In this document: positions 51,452-60,191 of the stretch, in pieces
Position numbering within the stretch: position 1 is the first letter of the stretch
How the letters are laid out: the number at the start of each line of letters is the position of its first letter
From: Spirochaetaceae bacterium
GTDB lineage: Bacteria; Spirochaetota; Spirochaetia; Treponematales; Treponemataceae
Direction of reading: 5' to 3'
Length of the DNA stretch: 64,000 bases
NCBI GenBank assembly: GCA_017614995.1
Contig: JAGAAX010000006.1
Coordinates: forward strand, 1 to 64,000
Notes under the pieces: model-generated
Databases searched by the model: none
Told to the model about the DNA's origin: nothing
What the model saw: only the letters and a program-made list of their open reading frames with translations
Translations under genes and position numbers: made by a program

Positions 51452-52659
51452 TTCCCTTGCCTGCTAAGAACTTTTAACATTTTGTCAATTTCATCTGTAA
51501 GGGTTCCGTTTTTCTCAAAATAAATGCGGGCATTGGCAGCCATTTCTTTAGCTTCAGTATATTTACCCATAGTATGATATAAATCTGCAAAATGGAAATA
51601 AAGATTTTCACAAGCTTTGCTATTATCTTTATATTCAATTACAGCCTCTTCAAAGAAAGCAATTGCAAAATCATTTTTGCCTGCATTACCACATTGTTCT
51701 ATAATCATCCGGCAGACTGTAGGATTTTCTGGAGCAAAAGCAAAAAGCTCCATAGCAGAAGAAACAGCTTTCTTTTTGTTATTCTGTAAAGAATATAAAC
51801 CTACACTGTATTGTGGAATTCTGTAGTTTTGCGGAAATAACTTTTTACCGTTCACCAGATATTTTTCAGCCATTTTATAATCTGGAATTGCCATGCCGAT
51901 TCTTGCAGCGATGATATAGGCATCTGCCTGGTACTCAGGATTATCTTTATATCCTTCTATAGCTTTTTTAATATAATTGATACCAGCCTTTGGATTTCCG
52001 GAAAATAATAGAACACTGCTATAGTGATAGTTGTCTGTCGCTGTTAATTTAAATTCTTTTTCTTTCTGCTTATAAACAGCAAGTGCAGAATTTAAATCAT
52101 TCTTAGTATAATACGAAGTAGCCAGAGTACTTAGAGAGTAAGCATCATAACAACCTTGGTCTAAAGCTTTTTGCAGATATAATATAACATTATCTGTCAG
52201 CTCATCTGTTGAGATAAGCCAGTTACTGCCATATCTTTTCAAAACATCCTGATAATAAAGACCAAGAGAATAATTAAGAATTGGCTTTTCACCGTTGTTT
52301 TCTTGAAAATTTTTTATTTCTTTTACAGGGTCAAATAGAATAAGTGAATACGTTACATCAGTTGCATTCCGCACATCTTCTAATGTTTCATTTTCTTCCA
52401 AATCTTTAAATGTAAACATCTGATGCATCATGCTCAATGCAAAACCATTGATAGCAATTTCAATTTTTTTTGCAAGAATATATTCATTATATGCAATAGA
52501 AACTTTTCCAAAAGCTGTCTGATACTGCTTTTTTTTCAAAAGATTATCAACAGCTTCTAAAATTTCTTTTGTCTGTTTATCCGCACCCGAATAAACATCT
52601 TTACAGAAAAGATTTGCTGTAAAACATACAATTAAAATAATAAAAATAAGTTTTTTCAT
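51448..52659 (-). CDS. Exported TPR-repeat protein
   Basis: 403 residues with a signal peptide (cleavage near LFCK; a lipoprotein reading is possible but the lipobox is poor). Multiple TPR-like helical pairs: YSLSTLATSYYTKNDLNSAL, YHYSSVLLFSGNPKAGINYI, DAYIIAARIGMAIPDYKMAE, LYFHFADLYHTMGKYTEAKE. Probably a periplasmic interaction scaffold. Lower GC than the neighbouring genes. Confidence 0.8.
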   Translation of the reverse strand: MKKLIFIILIVCFTANLFCKDVYSGADKQTKEILEAVDNLLKKKQYQTAFGKVSIAYNEYILAKKIEIAINGFALSMMHQMFTFKDLEENETLEDVRNATDVTYSLILFDPVKEIKNFQENNGEKPILNYSLGLYYQDVLKRYGSNWLISTDELTDNVILYLQKALDQGCYDAYSLSTLATSYYTKNDLNSALAVYKQKEKEFKLTATDNYHYSSVLLFSGNPKAGINYIKKAIEGYKDNPEYQADAYIIAARIGMAIPDYKMAEKYLVNGKKLFPQNYRIPQYSVGLYSLQNNKKKAVSSAMELFAFAPENPTVCRMIIEQCGNAGKNDFAIAFFEEAVIEYKDNSKACENLYFHFADLYHTMGKYTEAKEMAANARIYFEKNGTLTDEIDKMLKVLSRQGN

Positions 52660-52985
52660 GTCTGGATTTTACATTATGTATTACAAAGTGGTCAACTTAT
52701 CGAGTAACAAAAAATAGCACTCTCTTAAAATGATGACAATTTGGGCTTCTTAGAAGTTCTTTTCGCAATAGCTCTTTTCGCAATAGATGAATCTACAGTT
52801 AAAGTCTATTCGGCGAAAAGCGCCGCTTTTTGCTTCCGCAAAAACCGGCAGCCTGTACAGCACAAAAAAACGGCAGCTTGGGTGAAGAATCCGGCAACTT
52901 ATGTTTTTGGGTATTTTGTTTTTGAAGTTTTGGCTTTATAGTTGAACCATAAAGATACCGCTGTGGTACATATAAGGAGTTTCAA
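52660..52985. other. Intergenic region, no supported gene
   Basis: Separates divergent genes. CTTTTCGCAATAG occurs twice 15 bases apart (52759 and 52774), and GGCGAAAAGCGCC (about 52811) forms a small hairpin. A 66-codon TTG-start frame (52741-52941) has no ribosome-binding site and no family resemblance. Confidence 0.5.
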
Positions 52986-53171
52986 ATGAAAAGCATTAAA
53001 TCTTTAATAAACCTGATTCTTAAGGCAGTCGCAGTTGCAATGGGTGTCGCTGTTACCGTTATCAGCATCATCGGAGAACTTGAAACAAAATCTGCAATTC
53101 TTATGCTGGCTATAGGCTTGTCTTGTGCTGGAATTTCAATGCTCGCCACAAATGCAGACAATAACAAATAG
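52986..53171 (+). CDS. Small membrane protein
   Basis: 61 residues with two hydrophobic helices (about 11-29 and 37-54) separated by GELETKSA. A very good ribosome-binding site (AAGGAG, 8 bases) supports it. No homologue recognised; function unknown. Confidence 0.65.
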   Translation: MKSIKSLINLILKAVAVAMGVAVTVISIIGELETKSAILMLAIGLSCAGISMLATNADNNK

Positions 53172-53218
53172 CAGAAGCCCGCAAAACCGGCAGATTATGT
53201 ACACAAGCTCACATCGTT

Positions 53219-53397
53219 GGTCACTTCGACTCCGCTCAGTGACCGGATTAATCTGCTTAAGCGGAACTCTGCCGGAAATATTTGTACACACGGGTTTCCA
53301 AAGGGCAGAGCCATTTGGCGGTGCCGGAAAAGGAAGGGGTCGAAGGGGAAGGAAAAACCGTGCTTCCGAATTAAGGGTTTTTCCGTCCCCTTCAAAG
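53219..53397. repeat. Palindromic repeat and long inverted repeat upstream of lysS
   Basis: GGTCACTTCGACTCCGCTCA plus GTGACC (53219-53244) is a single-module relative of the dispersed palindromes. GAAGGGGAAGGAAAAACC (about 53351-53368) pairs with GGTTTTTCCGTCCCCTTC (about 53380-53397), one mismatch. Confidence 0.7.
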
Positions 53398-53471
53398 TTC
53401 CGGCACTTCCAAGTGCCAAAACCCCCTCTCATATTCCATAAAAAACTTTTTTTAGCTATAATAGCTCCATT

Positions 53472-55670
53472 ATGAGCAACCCTAACAAAGAAGAAAAAAA
53501 TCCACTTTTGTGCCACTGGGCAGACCAGATGGCGGCTAACATCATTCGCGAAAAAGGCGACTTAGACTTATACACTTGTGCTTCGGGCATTACACCGAGC
53601 GGCACTGTTCATATTGGAAATTTCCGCGAAATTATTACAGTTGACTTAGTAGTGCGTGCCCTGCGCGACCGCGGCAAAAACGTGCGCTTCATCTATTCAT
53701 GGGACGATTACGACGTATTCAGAAAAGTTCCTGCAAACATGCCAGACCCTGAAATTCTTACACAATACTTGAGATTTCCTATTACTTCTGTGCCTGACAC
53801 AACAAAAAGAGACGCAAACTATGCGCGCCACCACGAAGTTGACATTGAAACACAGCTTCCGCGCGTAGGCATCAAGCCTGAATTCTTGTACCAGTCTGAA
53901 CGCTATCAGGCGCACCGCTATGTTGAAGGCATGAAAAAAGCCATGCAGAACCGCGAGCTTATCAAGCAGTGCCTCAACGAATACCGCGACGACGCCCACA
54001 AAATGAAAGACAGCGACGTTTATTGGCCTACAGCAATTTTCTGCGGCAAATGCCATAAAGACACAACTGAAATCACAGGCTACGACGGCGAATACGGCGT
54101 TTCTTATAAATGCGAATGTGGCAACGAAGAAACCGTAGACATCCGCAAATTTGGCGGCATAAAGCTCGGCTGGCGCGTTGACTGGCCTATGAGATGGAAC
54201 GAGGAAAAGGTTGTATTCGAGCCGGGTGGAAAAGACCACATCAGCCCGGGCGGAAGCTATGACACTGCAAAGCTCGTTTCAAAGAAAATCTACAACTGGG
54301 ACGCACCTGTAACAATGCGCTACGACTTTGTTCAGCTCAAAGGCGTGCCCGGCAAAATGAGCTCGTCTAAAGGCAAGGTTATCTCGCTTGTAGACGCTCT
54401 TGAAGTTTATCAGCCGCAGGTTCTGCGCTACATCTTTGCTGGCACAAGACCGAACACTGAATTTGCCATCAGCTTTGACCTTGATGTTCTTAAAATTTAC
54501 GAAGACTACGACAAGACAGAGCGCATTGTCTACGGCATTGATAAGGCTAAGAACGAAGACCATCTTAATAAAGAAAAGCGCATTTATATGCTCAGCCAGA
54601 TGGACGGAAAAATCCCAGAGGTTATGCCTTATCAGATTCCGTTCAGAATGCTCACAACTCTTCTGCAAATTCACAGCGGAGACATTGACAGCGTAATCAA
54701 ATACCTCGGCGACGTTAAGCCTGAACAGGAAGAAACACTGCGCCAGAGAGCAAAATGCGCATGGTTCTGGATTACAGAATCTGCCCCGACTTGGGCACCG
54801 GAATTCTGCTTTGAGCTGCGTAATGACGACAAGCCGGTTTATGTTTCAAAAGAAATTGCAGCCGCTATTAAGAAAATCCACGAGGACATAGTTCCAAAGG
54901 TTTCAGACTTTGCAACAGACAAAGACTGTCAGCAGGCAATCTATGAAGTTGCAGAAGCTCTTTCTCTTGATACAAAGGTGCTTTTCACAGGCTTGTACAA
55001 TGTTCTTGTAAACAAAGACCAGGGTCCGCGCCTCGGCAGCTTCTTCCGCATTGTCGGCAAAGACCGCCTCGATAAGATTTTCTCTCATGTTGTGGCTGAC
55101 GAAAACGCCGGTGCAAAAAAGGCTGCTGCTGCTGCAAAGAAACTTACACCAGCCGAAATTGACCAGCTTCCGCCGGCAGAGCGTTTCAGTAAGCGTGTTA
55201 TCCTTAAAGTAAGCAAAATCGAAAAGGTTGAGCAGCATCCGGGCGGCACTTTCCTTTATATTCTTACGCTCAACACAGGCGATGAAGAGCCGCGCCAGAT
55301 TGTAAGCTCAATCGTCAATTTTTATAAGCCCGAAAATTTGCTCGGCAAGAACATTGTGCTTGTGTACAACTTAAAGCCTGCTAATTTCCGCGGCGTGCGC
55401 AGTAACGGTATGCTTCTTGCTGCAACAGACCCAACAACAGACAAAGACACTTGCGAAGTTATTTTTGCTCCTCAGTTTGAAGTCGGAACAATTCTTGAGC
55501 CGGAAGGCTTCACGCCGCCGGAAGAAGAGCTTTGTTTTGTAAAGCCTGAAAAATTTGCAGACATGAACCTCTGCACAAAAGACGGTTTTGTAGAAATTGA
55601 CGGCACAAAAATCGGCAGCAACGGCAAATATCTTACTGTTGAAACCTACAAAAACGGCAGCGTAAAATAA
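53472..55670 (+). CDS. lysS: Class I lysyl-tRNA synthetase with C-terminal EMAPII-like tRNA-binding domain
   Basis: 732 residues. Class I LysRS core: PSGTVHIGNFRE (HIGH motif, about 42-53), a zinc-ribbon-like CGKCHKD..CECGN (about 194-218), WRVDWPMRW, PGGKDHISPGGSYD and KMSSSKG (about 295). Spirochaetes are known for class I LysRS, usually near 520-530 residues. The extra C-terminal part (about 575-700) reads ILKVSKIEKVEQHPGGTFLY, NLKPANFRGVRSNGMLLAAT, an OB-fold of the Arc1p/EMAPII/MetRS-beta type that binds tRNA. TATAAT (53457-53462) is 9 bases before the ATG and no Shine-Dalgarno is seen. Confidence 0.95.
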   Translation: MSNPNKEEKNPLLCHWADQMAANIIREKGDLDLYTCASGITPSGTVHIGNFREIITVDLVVRALRDRGKNVRFIYSWDDYDVFRKVPANMPDPEILTQYLRFPITSVPDTTKRDANYARHHEVDIETQLPRVGIKPEFLYQSERYQAHRYVEGMKKAMQNRELIKQCLNEYRDDAHKMKDSDVYWPTAIFCGKCHKDTTEITGYDGEYGVSYKCECGNEETVDIRKFGGIKLGWRVDWPMRWNEEKVVFEPGGKDHISPGGSYDTAKLVSKKIYNWDAPVTMRYDFVQLKGVPGKMSSSKGKVISLVDALEVYQPQVLRYIFAGTRPNTEFAISFDLDVLKIYEDYDKTERIVYGIDKAKNEDHLNKEKRIYMLSQMDGKIPEVMPYQIPFRMLTTLLQIHSGDIDSVIKYLGDVKPEQEETLRQRAKCAWFWITESAPTWAPEFCFELRNDDKPVYVSKEIAAAIKKIHEDIVPKVSDFATDKDCQQAIYEVAEALSLDTKVLFTGLYNVLVNKDQGPRLGSFFRIVGKDRLDKIFSHVVADENAGAKKAAAAAKKLTPAEIDQLPPAERFSKRVILKVSKIEKVEQHPGGTFLYILTLNTGDEEPRQIVSSIVNFYKPENLLGKNIVLVYNLKPANFRGVRSNGMLLAATDPTTDKDTCEVIFAPQFEVGTILEPEGFTPPEEELCFVKPEKFADMNLCTKDGFVEIDGTKIGSNGKYLTVETYKNGSVK

Positions 55671-55714
55671 CCGATAAACTGCGTCATTTCACGCTTAACC
55701 GCTATACCAAACAA

Positions 55715-55752
55715 AGGCTGTCCTTCAGTTTTAGGGCAGCCTATTTTTTTTC
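55715..55752 (+). terminator. Terminator of lysS
   Basis: AGGCTGTCC (55715-55723) pairs with GGGCAGCCT (55734-55742) over 9 bases, followed by ATTTTTTTT. Confidence 0.85.
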
Positions 55753-55855
55753 ACATTGCAAAGAATTACAAAAATAAATTCGTTTTTCAGTTCTTTTTTT
55801 TAATATATATGCTATAATACATTCAGGTTTAAAAAACGTTTTCAAGGTATAATTT

Positions 55856-58297
55856 ATGAAGTTAAACACAAAATTTGTCATACTTATCTCGTCTTTTGTC
55901 ATCGTTACGATGGGCGTTTCAGTTCAGATTTTTTCATCATTCAATAAGATACGGCAGCTTCAACAGTTTGAGCAGGAAACCTTGAACATGAAGCTTCTTG
56001 TCGAAGAGATTTACGCTTTTCCTCCGACAATTCTTTCAATTAGGGCAAACAATGCTGTGCTTGTTTCTGAGTGGCAGACTCTAAGCGAGAAAGCAAACGC
56101 CCAGATGGAAGTTATTTCCTCTGAAAACTACAGGAAGCTTCTGTCAAAAGAAGAAGCTGAATATCTTGATACACTGCTTAAAGTCTGGTCTGTTATATCT
56201 CCGCAGCTCACCAAAGTTGAAGCTACGCTGAAAGAATTTACAGAACTTACCTTCTCTAAAGCTGAAGAGCTTTCAATGAGGTCAAACGGTGCCATTCAAA
56301 CAATAATGAACCTTGACGACGAAGACAGCCGCAAGACAATCATGATGTACATGATAAACCGCATAACACAGGCGACAAGCGTTTTGATGGATTCAAATGA
56401 CGCTTTTTCTAACGTGCTTACAAAGCTGTCTTTAAGCCTAACAGAGCGGAACGAGAAAACATTCACAAGGTTCATGATTCAGAACATTCTCATTCTTTGC
56501 GCCGCTTCAATCGCTGTTTTCATAATTGCATTGACCGTTACAAGAAAAATTACAAAGCGCGTAAAGCTGCTCAGAAACGCCTCTACAAAGCTGGCTCAAA
56601 AAGACTTTACTGTAGACATAAGCGGCATTTCAAAAGGCAAAGACGAAATTTCTTCTCTTGCCGCAACTTTGTCAGACACAATCAAAGACTTGAGTTCATT
56701 CCTTGAAATTGTCAAAGACTCTTCTTTGCAGAACGTAGACTTGGGCGAGAACATCAGTCTTGCGGCGCACAATACGGCAAGTGCTACACACGAAATCCGC
56801 TCTAATATTGAATCTCTCCGCAAGCAGTTTGACAATATTGAAGCAGCGGTTGAAACTTCAGTTGATTCACTTTCGCGTATGTCTGCCGCCGTTATGGGGC
56901 TTTCTAAAGACAATCACCAGCAGTCAATTGCTATTCAGGAAACAGATAAGGCTTCATCAAAAATGGCTGCTTCAGTTGAAAAAATCAGAAACATGGCAGA
57001 AGCAAACTGCTCAAGTGCAGAGGACATGCAGGAAGCTGTTACTTACGGCGACCAGAAAATTGAAGCTTCTAACTCAATGATACGCGAAGTTGCAAGCCAG
57101 ATTAAGAGCGTTGCCGAAGTCGTAGATGTAATCAATTCTGTTGCAGAACAGACAAACATTCTCGCAATGAACGCCGCAATTGAAAGTGCCCACGCAGGAG
57201 AAAGCGGCAAAGGCTTTGCGGTTGTTGCTGAAGAAATCCGTATTCTTGCAGAAAGCACAGGCGAAAACTCAAAGCGCATTTCAGACAGCCTCTTTACGAT
57301 TATCAGCCGCATGAGCGAAGTTACAGATTATTCAGAAAGTGCGGCACAGGCATTTGCCGACATCAACGGAAAATCTACAACTATTCATAAGTCTTTGAAC
57401 CAGATTCTCGACAACATCAGCGAAGTTGCAATTGAAGCCGAGAAAGTTGCGGCTTATTCACAGCGCATATCTTCTGCTTCAGAGAAAATGAATGCAGCTT
57501 ATGACAATTTGGACTCACAGCGCGAGTCGGTTTCTTCTGAAATGGAAAAACTTGAAGATGTTGTTGCCCTTTCAAGAAACGGAATTGACGAAATCAAAAT
57601 TGGTGCAGAAGACATTGTTGAGCGAATGCTTGAAGTTAATGAGTTGAGCTCTAAGAGCCGCACAAAGATGACTTTGCTCAGCAACGACTTGAACCAGTTC
57701 AAAACAAAAGACAGCGACTTTATCTCAAGTGCAGCACCGGAACTTAAGCCAGTTGAAACTGAATCAAAGGTAATTTCTGACGAACTTCACGATGCTATTT
57801 TTGGCGGTGAAGACACTGAAACAAAAGAAGACATTATTGCTGCAACAAAGCTGAGCCTTGAAGAAAGCCCGAATGATTTGCAGCTTGAGGCAGACATCGC
57901 TAATTATAACGCCGAATATGAATTAAAGACTGATACAGGCATAGCAGTTCCGCCTGCCGTAAATGAAGCTACAGCAGAAAAGACTGAAGAAATTGTACAG
58001 CAGCCGGCTGAAACTGAATCACCTGCTGCAAATGAAACAGCACAGGCTGTTACAGAAGAGCCGGTTCAGAAAGTTGAAAGCGAAAGTGTTGAAGAAAAAC
58101 CTGCTGAAGCAGAATCAGCCAAAAAGCACGGTCTTTTGTCAGCCGCTTCTACTGCTGCAAGCGCACCGGCTGCGGCAAGCAAACCGGCAGAACCGGCTGA
58201 ATCTACAGGCTTCTTTCAGTCAAGCGATGATGACGCGATAATTCTTCCGATGGACGATTTTGACACGCTCTTTAAAGACTGCGAAAGCAACGTATAA
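55856..58297 (+). CDS. Methyl-accepting chemotaxis protein with long acidic C-terminal extension
   Basis: 813 residues. Membrane helix about 7-27, a mostly helical periplasmic sensor (about 28-200), second helix about 203-225, HAMP about 226-280, then an MCP signalling domain with tip [20 protein letters not shown]. After about residue 620 comes an acidic, Ala/Glu/Pro-rich tail of some 190 residues containing KKHGLLSAAST and ending MDDFDTLFKDCESNV. The tail is unusual for an MCP; the HGLLSA motif is shared with the membrane protein at 40.2 kb. AAGG precedes the ATG; TATAAT at about 55814. Confidence 0.93.
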   Translation: MKLNTKFVILISSFVIVTMGVSVQIFSSFNKIRQLQQFEQETLNMKLLVEEIYAFPPTILSIRANNAVLVSEWQTLSEKANAQMEVISSENYRKLLSKEEAEYLDTLLKVWSVISPQLTKVEATLKEFTELTFSKAEELSMRSNGAIQTIMNLDDEDSRKTIMMYMINRITQATSVLMDSNDAFSNVLTKLSLSLTERNEKTFTRFMIQNILILCAASIAVFIIALTVTRKITKRVKLLRNASTKLAQKDFTVDISGISKGKDEISSLAATLSDTIKDLSSFLEIVKDSSLQNVDLGENISLAAHNTASATHEIRSNIESLRKQFDNIEAAVETSVDSLSRMSAAVMGLSKDNHQQSIAIQETDKASSKMAASVEKIRNMAEANCSSAEDMQEAVTYGDQKIEASNSMIREVASQIKSVAEVVDVINSVAEQTNILAMNAAIESAHAGESGKGFAVVAEEIRILAESTGENSKRISDSLFTIISRMSEVTDYSESAAQAFADINGKSTTIHKSLNQILDNISEVAIEAEKVAAYSQRISSASEKMNAAYDNLDSQRESVSSEMEKLEDVVALSRNGIDEIKIGAEDIVERMLEVNELSSKSRTKMTLLSNDLNQFKTKDSDFISSAAPELKPVETESKVISDELHDAIFGGEDTETKEDIIAATKLSLEESPNDLQLEADIANYNAEYELKTDTGIAVPPAVNEATAEKTEEIVQQPAETESPAANETAQAVTEEPVQKVESESVEEKPAEAESAKKHGLLSAASTAASAPAAASKPAEPAESTGFFQSSDDDAIILPMDDFDTLFKDCESNV

Positions 58298-58319
58298 GCA
58301 GCCTGCTTAACCGCGTGCG

Positions 58320-59135
58320 TCAGCGTTTCTTAGAAGGAACAATTATAAACAGCAGCAAAGCCACAATATAAGGCATTGCAAGCAGAACAGAAGGCTTTAT
58401 CACATTAAGCCCCTGAAGTCTGTTTGCGGCGTATTCTGCCGCGGCAAACAGCAGCGTTGCAAGCACAACCCCAAACGGATTTTTGCGTCCCAAAAAGACA
58501 ACAGCAAGCGCTATCCAGCCTTTGCCTGAGCTGATATTAGGCACAAACGACTGTAAGCGTACTGCAAGAATGCTTCCAGATAATCCGGCAAGAGCTGATG
58601 CCGCAATCCAAGACTGACACTGCAATATTTCTGCTTTTATACCGGCGGCATGTACTACCTCTTTTTGCGTACCGCAGATACGGACAGCAAGCCCCCATGG
58701 AGTTTTCAGTATAACAAAGATAAAGCACAAAGCCACAGCAAAGCACATCAGCGTTGAACCGCCGCGCACAAAAAAGGCAGACGGCGCAATAATGCCGGCG
58801 GCGACAACACCGCTTGTGCCGAACCATAACTTTGAGAACAGCGGAATAATTCCGGCTGACAGAATATTAAGCCCTGCCCCGACGAGATAAATATCAGCTT
58901 TTGTTTTCTGCACGAAAAGCCACGCAGCAAAAACATAGAACATGCAGACAAGGCATGCGCCTAAAATACCGGCGGTAACACTGCCGGTCAAAGCAGAAAA
59001 CGCAAAGCAGAAAAACGCGCCGAGATTTATACAGCCTTCAAGAAAAATCGCCATAACGCCTGCATATTCAGAAACAAGCGCGCCTAAAGCTACAAGCAGG
59101 AATGGTGAAGCTATTACAAGAATATCTAAAATCAT
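58320..59135 (-). CDS. BMP-type ABC importer permease 2
   Basis: 271 residues, about eight membrane helices. ALGALVSEYAGVMAIFLEGCINLGAF at the N-terminus is the conserved opening of nucleoside/BMP-associated permeases (YufQ-like); ISSGKGWIALAVVFLGRKNP is the coupling region. Directly abuts the next permease gene. Nucleoside or purine uptake is inferred from the whole cluster. Confidence 0.9.
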   Translation of the reverse strand: MILDILVIASPFLLVALGALVSEYAGVMAIFLEGCINLGAFFCFAFSALTGSVTAGILGACLVCMFYVFAAWLFVQKTKADIYLVGAGLNILSAGIIPLFSKLWFGTSGVVAAGIIAPSAFFVRGGSTLMCFAVALCFIFVILKTPWGLAVRICGTQKEVVHAAGIKAEILQCQSWIAASALAGLSGSILAVRLQSFVPNISSGKGWIALAVVFLGRKNPFGVVLATLLFAAAEYAANRLQGLNVIKPSVLLAMPYIVALLLFIIVPSKKR

Positions 59136-60191
59136 TCAGTTTCTCTCCCTGCTGCGCTCTTTTTTCTGCTCAATAATGAATTGCGCCGAAACAACGATTA
59201 GAACTACGCCCTGAACCAAAAACGTGCTGTTAAGGCTCATGCTGTTCTCTAAAACAGCGCAGTCCGTCGCCGTTATAATGTAGGCAAGCAGCAATGCAGA
59301 CGGCAGCACAAAAAACGGGTTGCTCTTTGCTATAAGCGAAACTGAAAGCGCGTTCCAGCCCATTCCCGCGGAAAAACCTTCATGGCAGGTGTAATATGTT
59401 CCGATAACAGCAAAAAAGCCGGACAAACCATGCATAACCGAAGAAAAGCACATAGACGACACATACAGCTTTTTTGTGCTGAAACCGCAATATTCAGAAA
59501 ATTCCGGTGCTTTGCCTGTACAGCGGAGCTGGTAACCCTTTCTGGTGAAAAACAAAAACAGCCCTGCCGCCACAGAAACCAGAATCACAACAAAAAATGA
59601 GACATTCAATGCCGAAGGCTTCAGTATGCTTTTTAAACGGAAAGCCTTGTCTATAAAAGGCGTTGCAAGCAGCATTCCTTTTGAATCTCGCAAAGGGCCG
59701 CTTACCGCATAATCTACAAGCGGCAGAATAGCACTAGAAATCAAAAACGAAGACAAAAGCTCGTTTACGTTTCTGTAAATCTTAAGCAGGCCGGAAATCA
59801 GTCCGAGCGCCGCGCCTGCAAGCACAACGGCAAAAAAAGTTGCGGTTAAAGCCACAAAAGGCTGTGCGCCGCCGAAGGCGTTCAGCATTATTGCCGCTAT
59901 AAAGCCGCCAAGATATATCTGTCCTTCTCCGCCAAGATTAAAGCAGCTGCATCTAAACGAAATGCACATTCCCACAGCGGCAAAACCTAAGAGCGCGGCG
60001 GAATTGAGCCATGTGCCAAAATAGTACGGTGCAGAAAAAGGAACGGCAAAAAAAGAACACAAAGACTCTAAAGGCTTGTCGGAATTCAGCAGCAGCAAAA
60101 CCAGAACAACGGAAACTGCGGCTAAAAATGAAAAAAGCGGTATTCTTAGAACTGTCCAAATCTTTTCAAGCTCAAGCTTTTTTATTTTCAT
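59136..60191 (-). CDS. BMP-type ABC importer permease 1
   Basis: 351 residues, about nine membrane helices. FGTWLNSAALLGFAAVGMCISFRCSCFNLGGEGQIYLGGFI (about 57-97) is the family signature (YufP-like), and GMGWNALSVSLIAKSNP the coupling loop. Overlaps the ATPase gene by 4 bases. Confidence 0.9.
   Translation of the reverse strand: MKIKKLELEKIWTVLRIPLFSFLAAVSVVLVLLLLNSDKPLESLCSFFAVPFSAPYYFGTWLNSAALLGFAAVGMCISFRCSCFNLGGEGQIYLGGFIAAIMLNAFGGAQPFVALTATFFAVVLAGAALGLISGLLKIYRNVNELLSSFLISSAILPLVDYAVSGPLRDSKGMLLATPFIDKAFRLKSILKPSALNVSFFVVILVSVAAGLFLFFTRKGYQLRCTGKAPEFSEYCGFSTKKLYVSSMCFSSVMHGLSGFFAVIGTYYTCHEGFSAGMGWNALSVSLIAKSNPFFVLPSALLLAYIITATDCAVLENSMSLNSTFLVQGVVLIVVSAQFIIEQKKERSRERN

Noticed and set aside
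52741-52941. 66-codon ORF with a TTG start
   Set aside because: No ribosome-binding site, low-quality composition, no family resemblance, and it overlaps short tandem repeats.
53219-53397. T-box or other riboswitch controlling lysS
   Set aside because: No T-box consensus; the inverted repeats resemble dispersed palindromes and a promoter lies after them.
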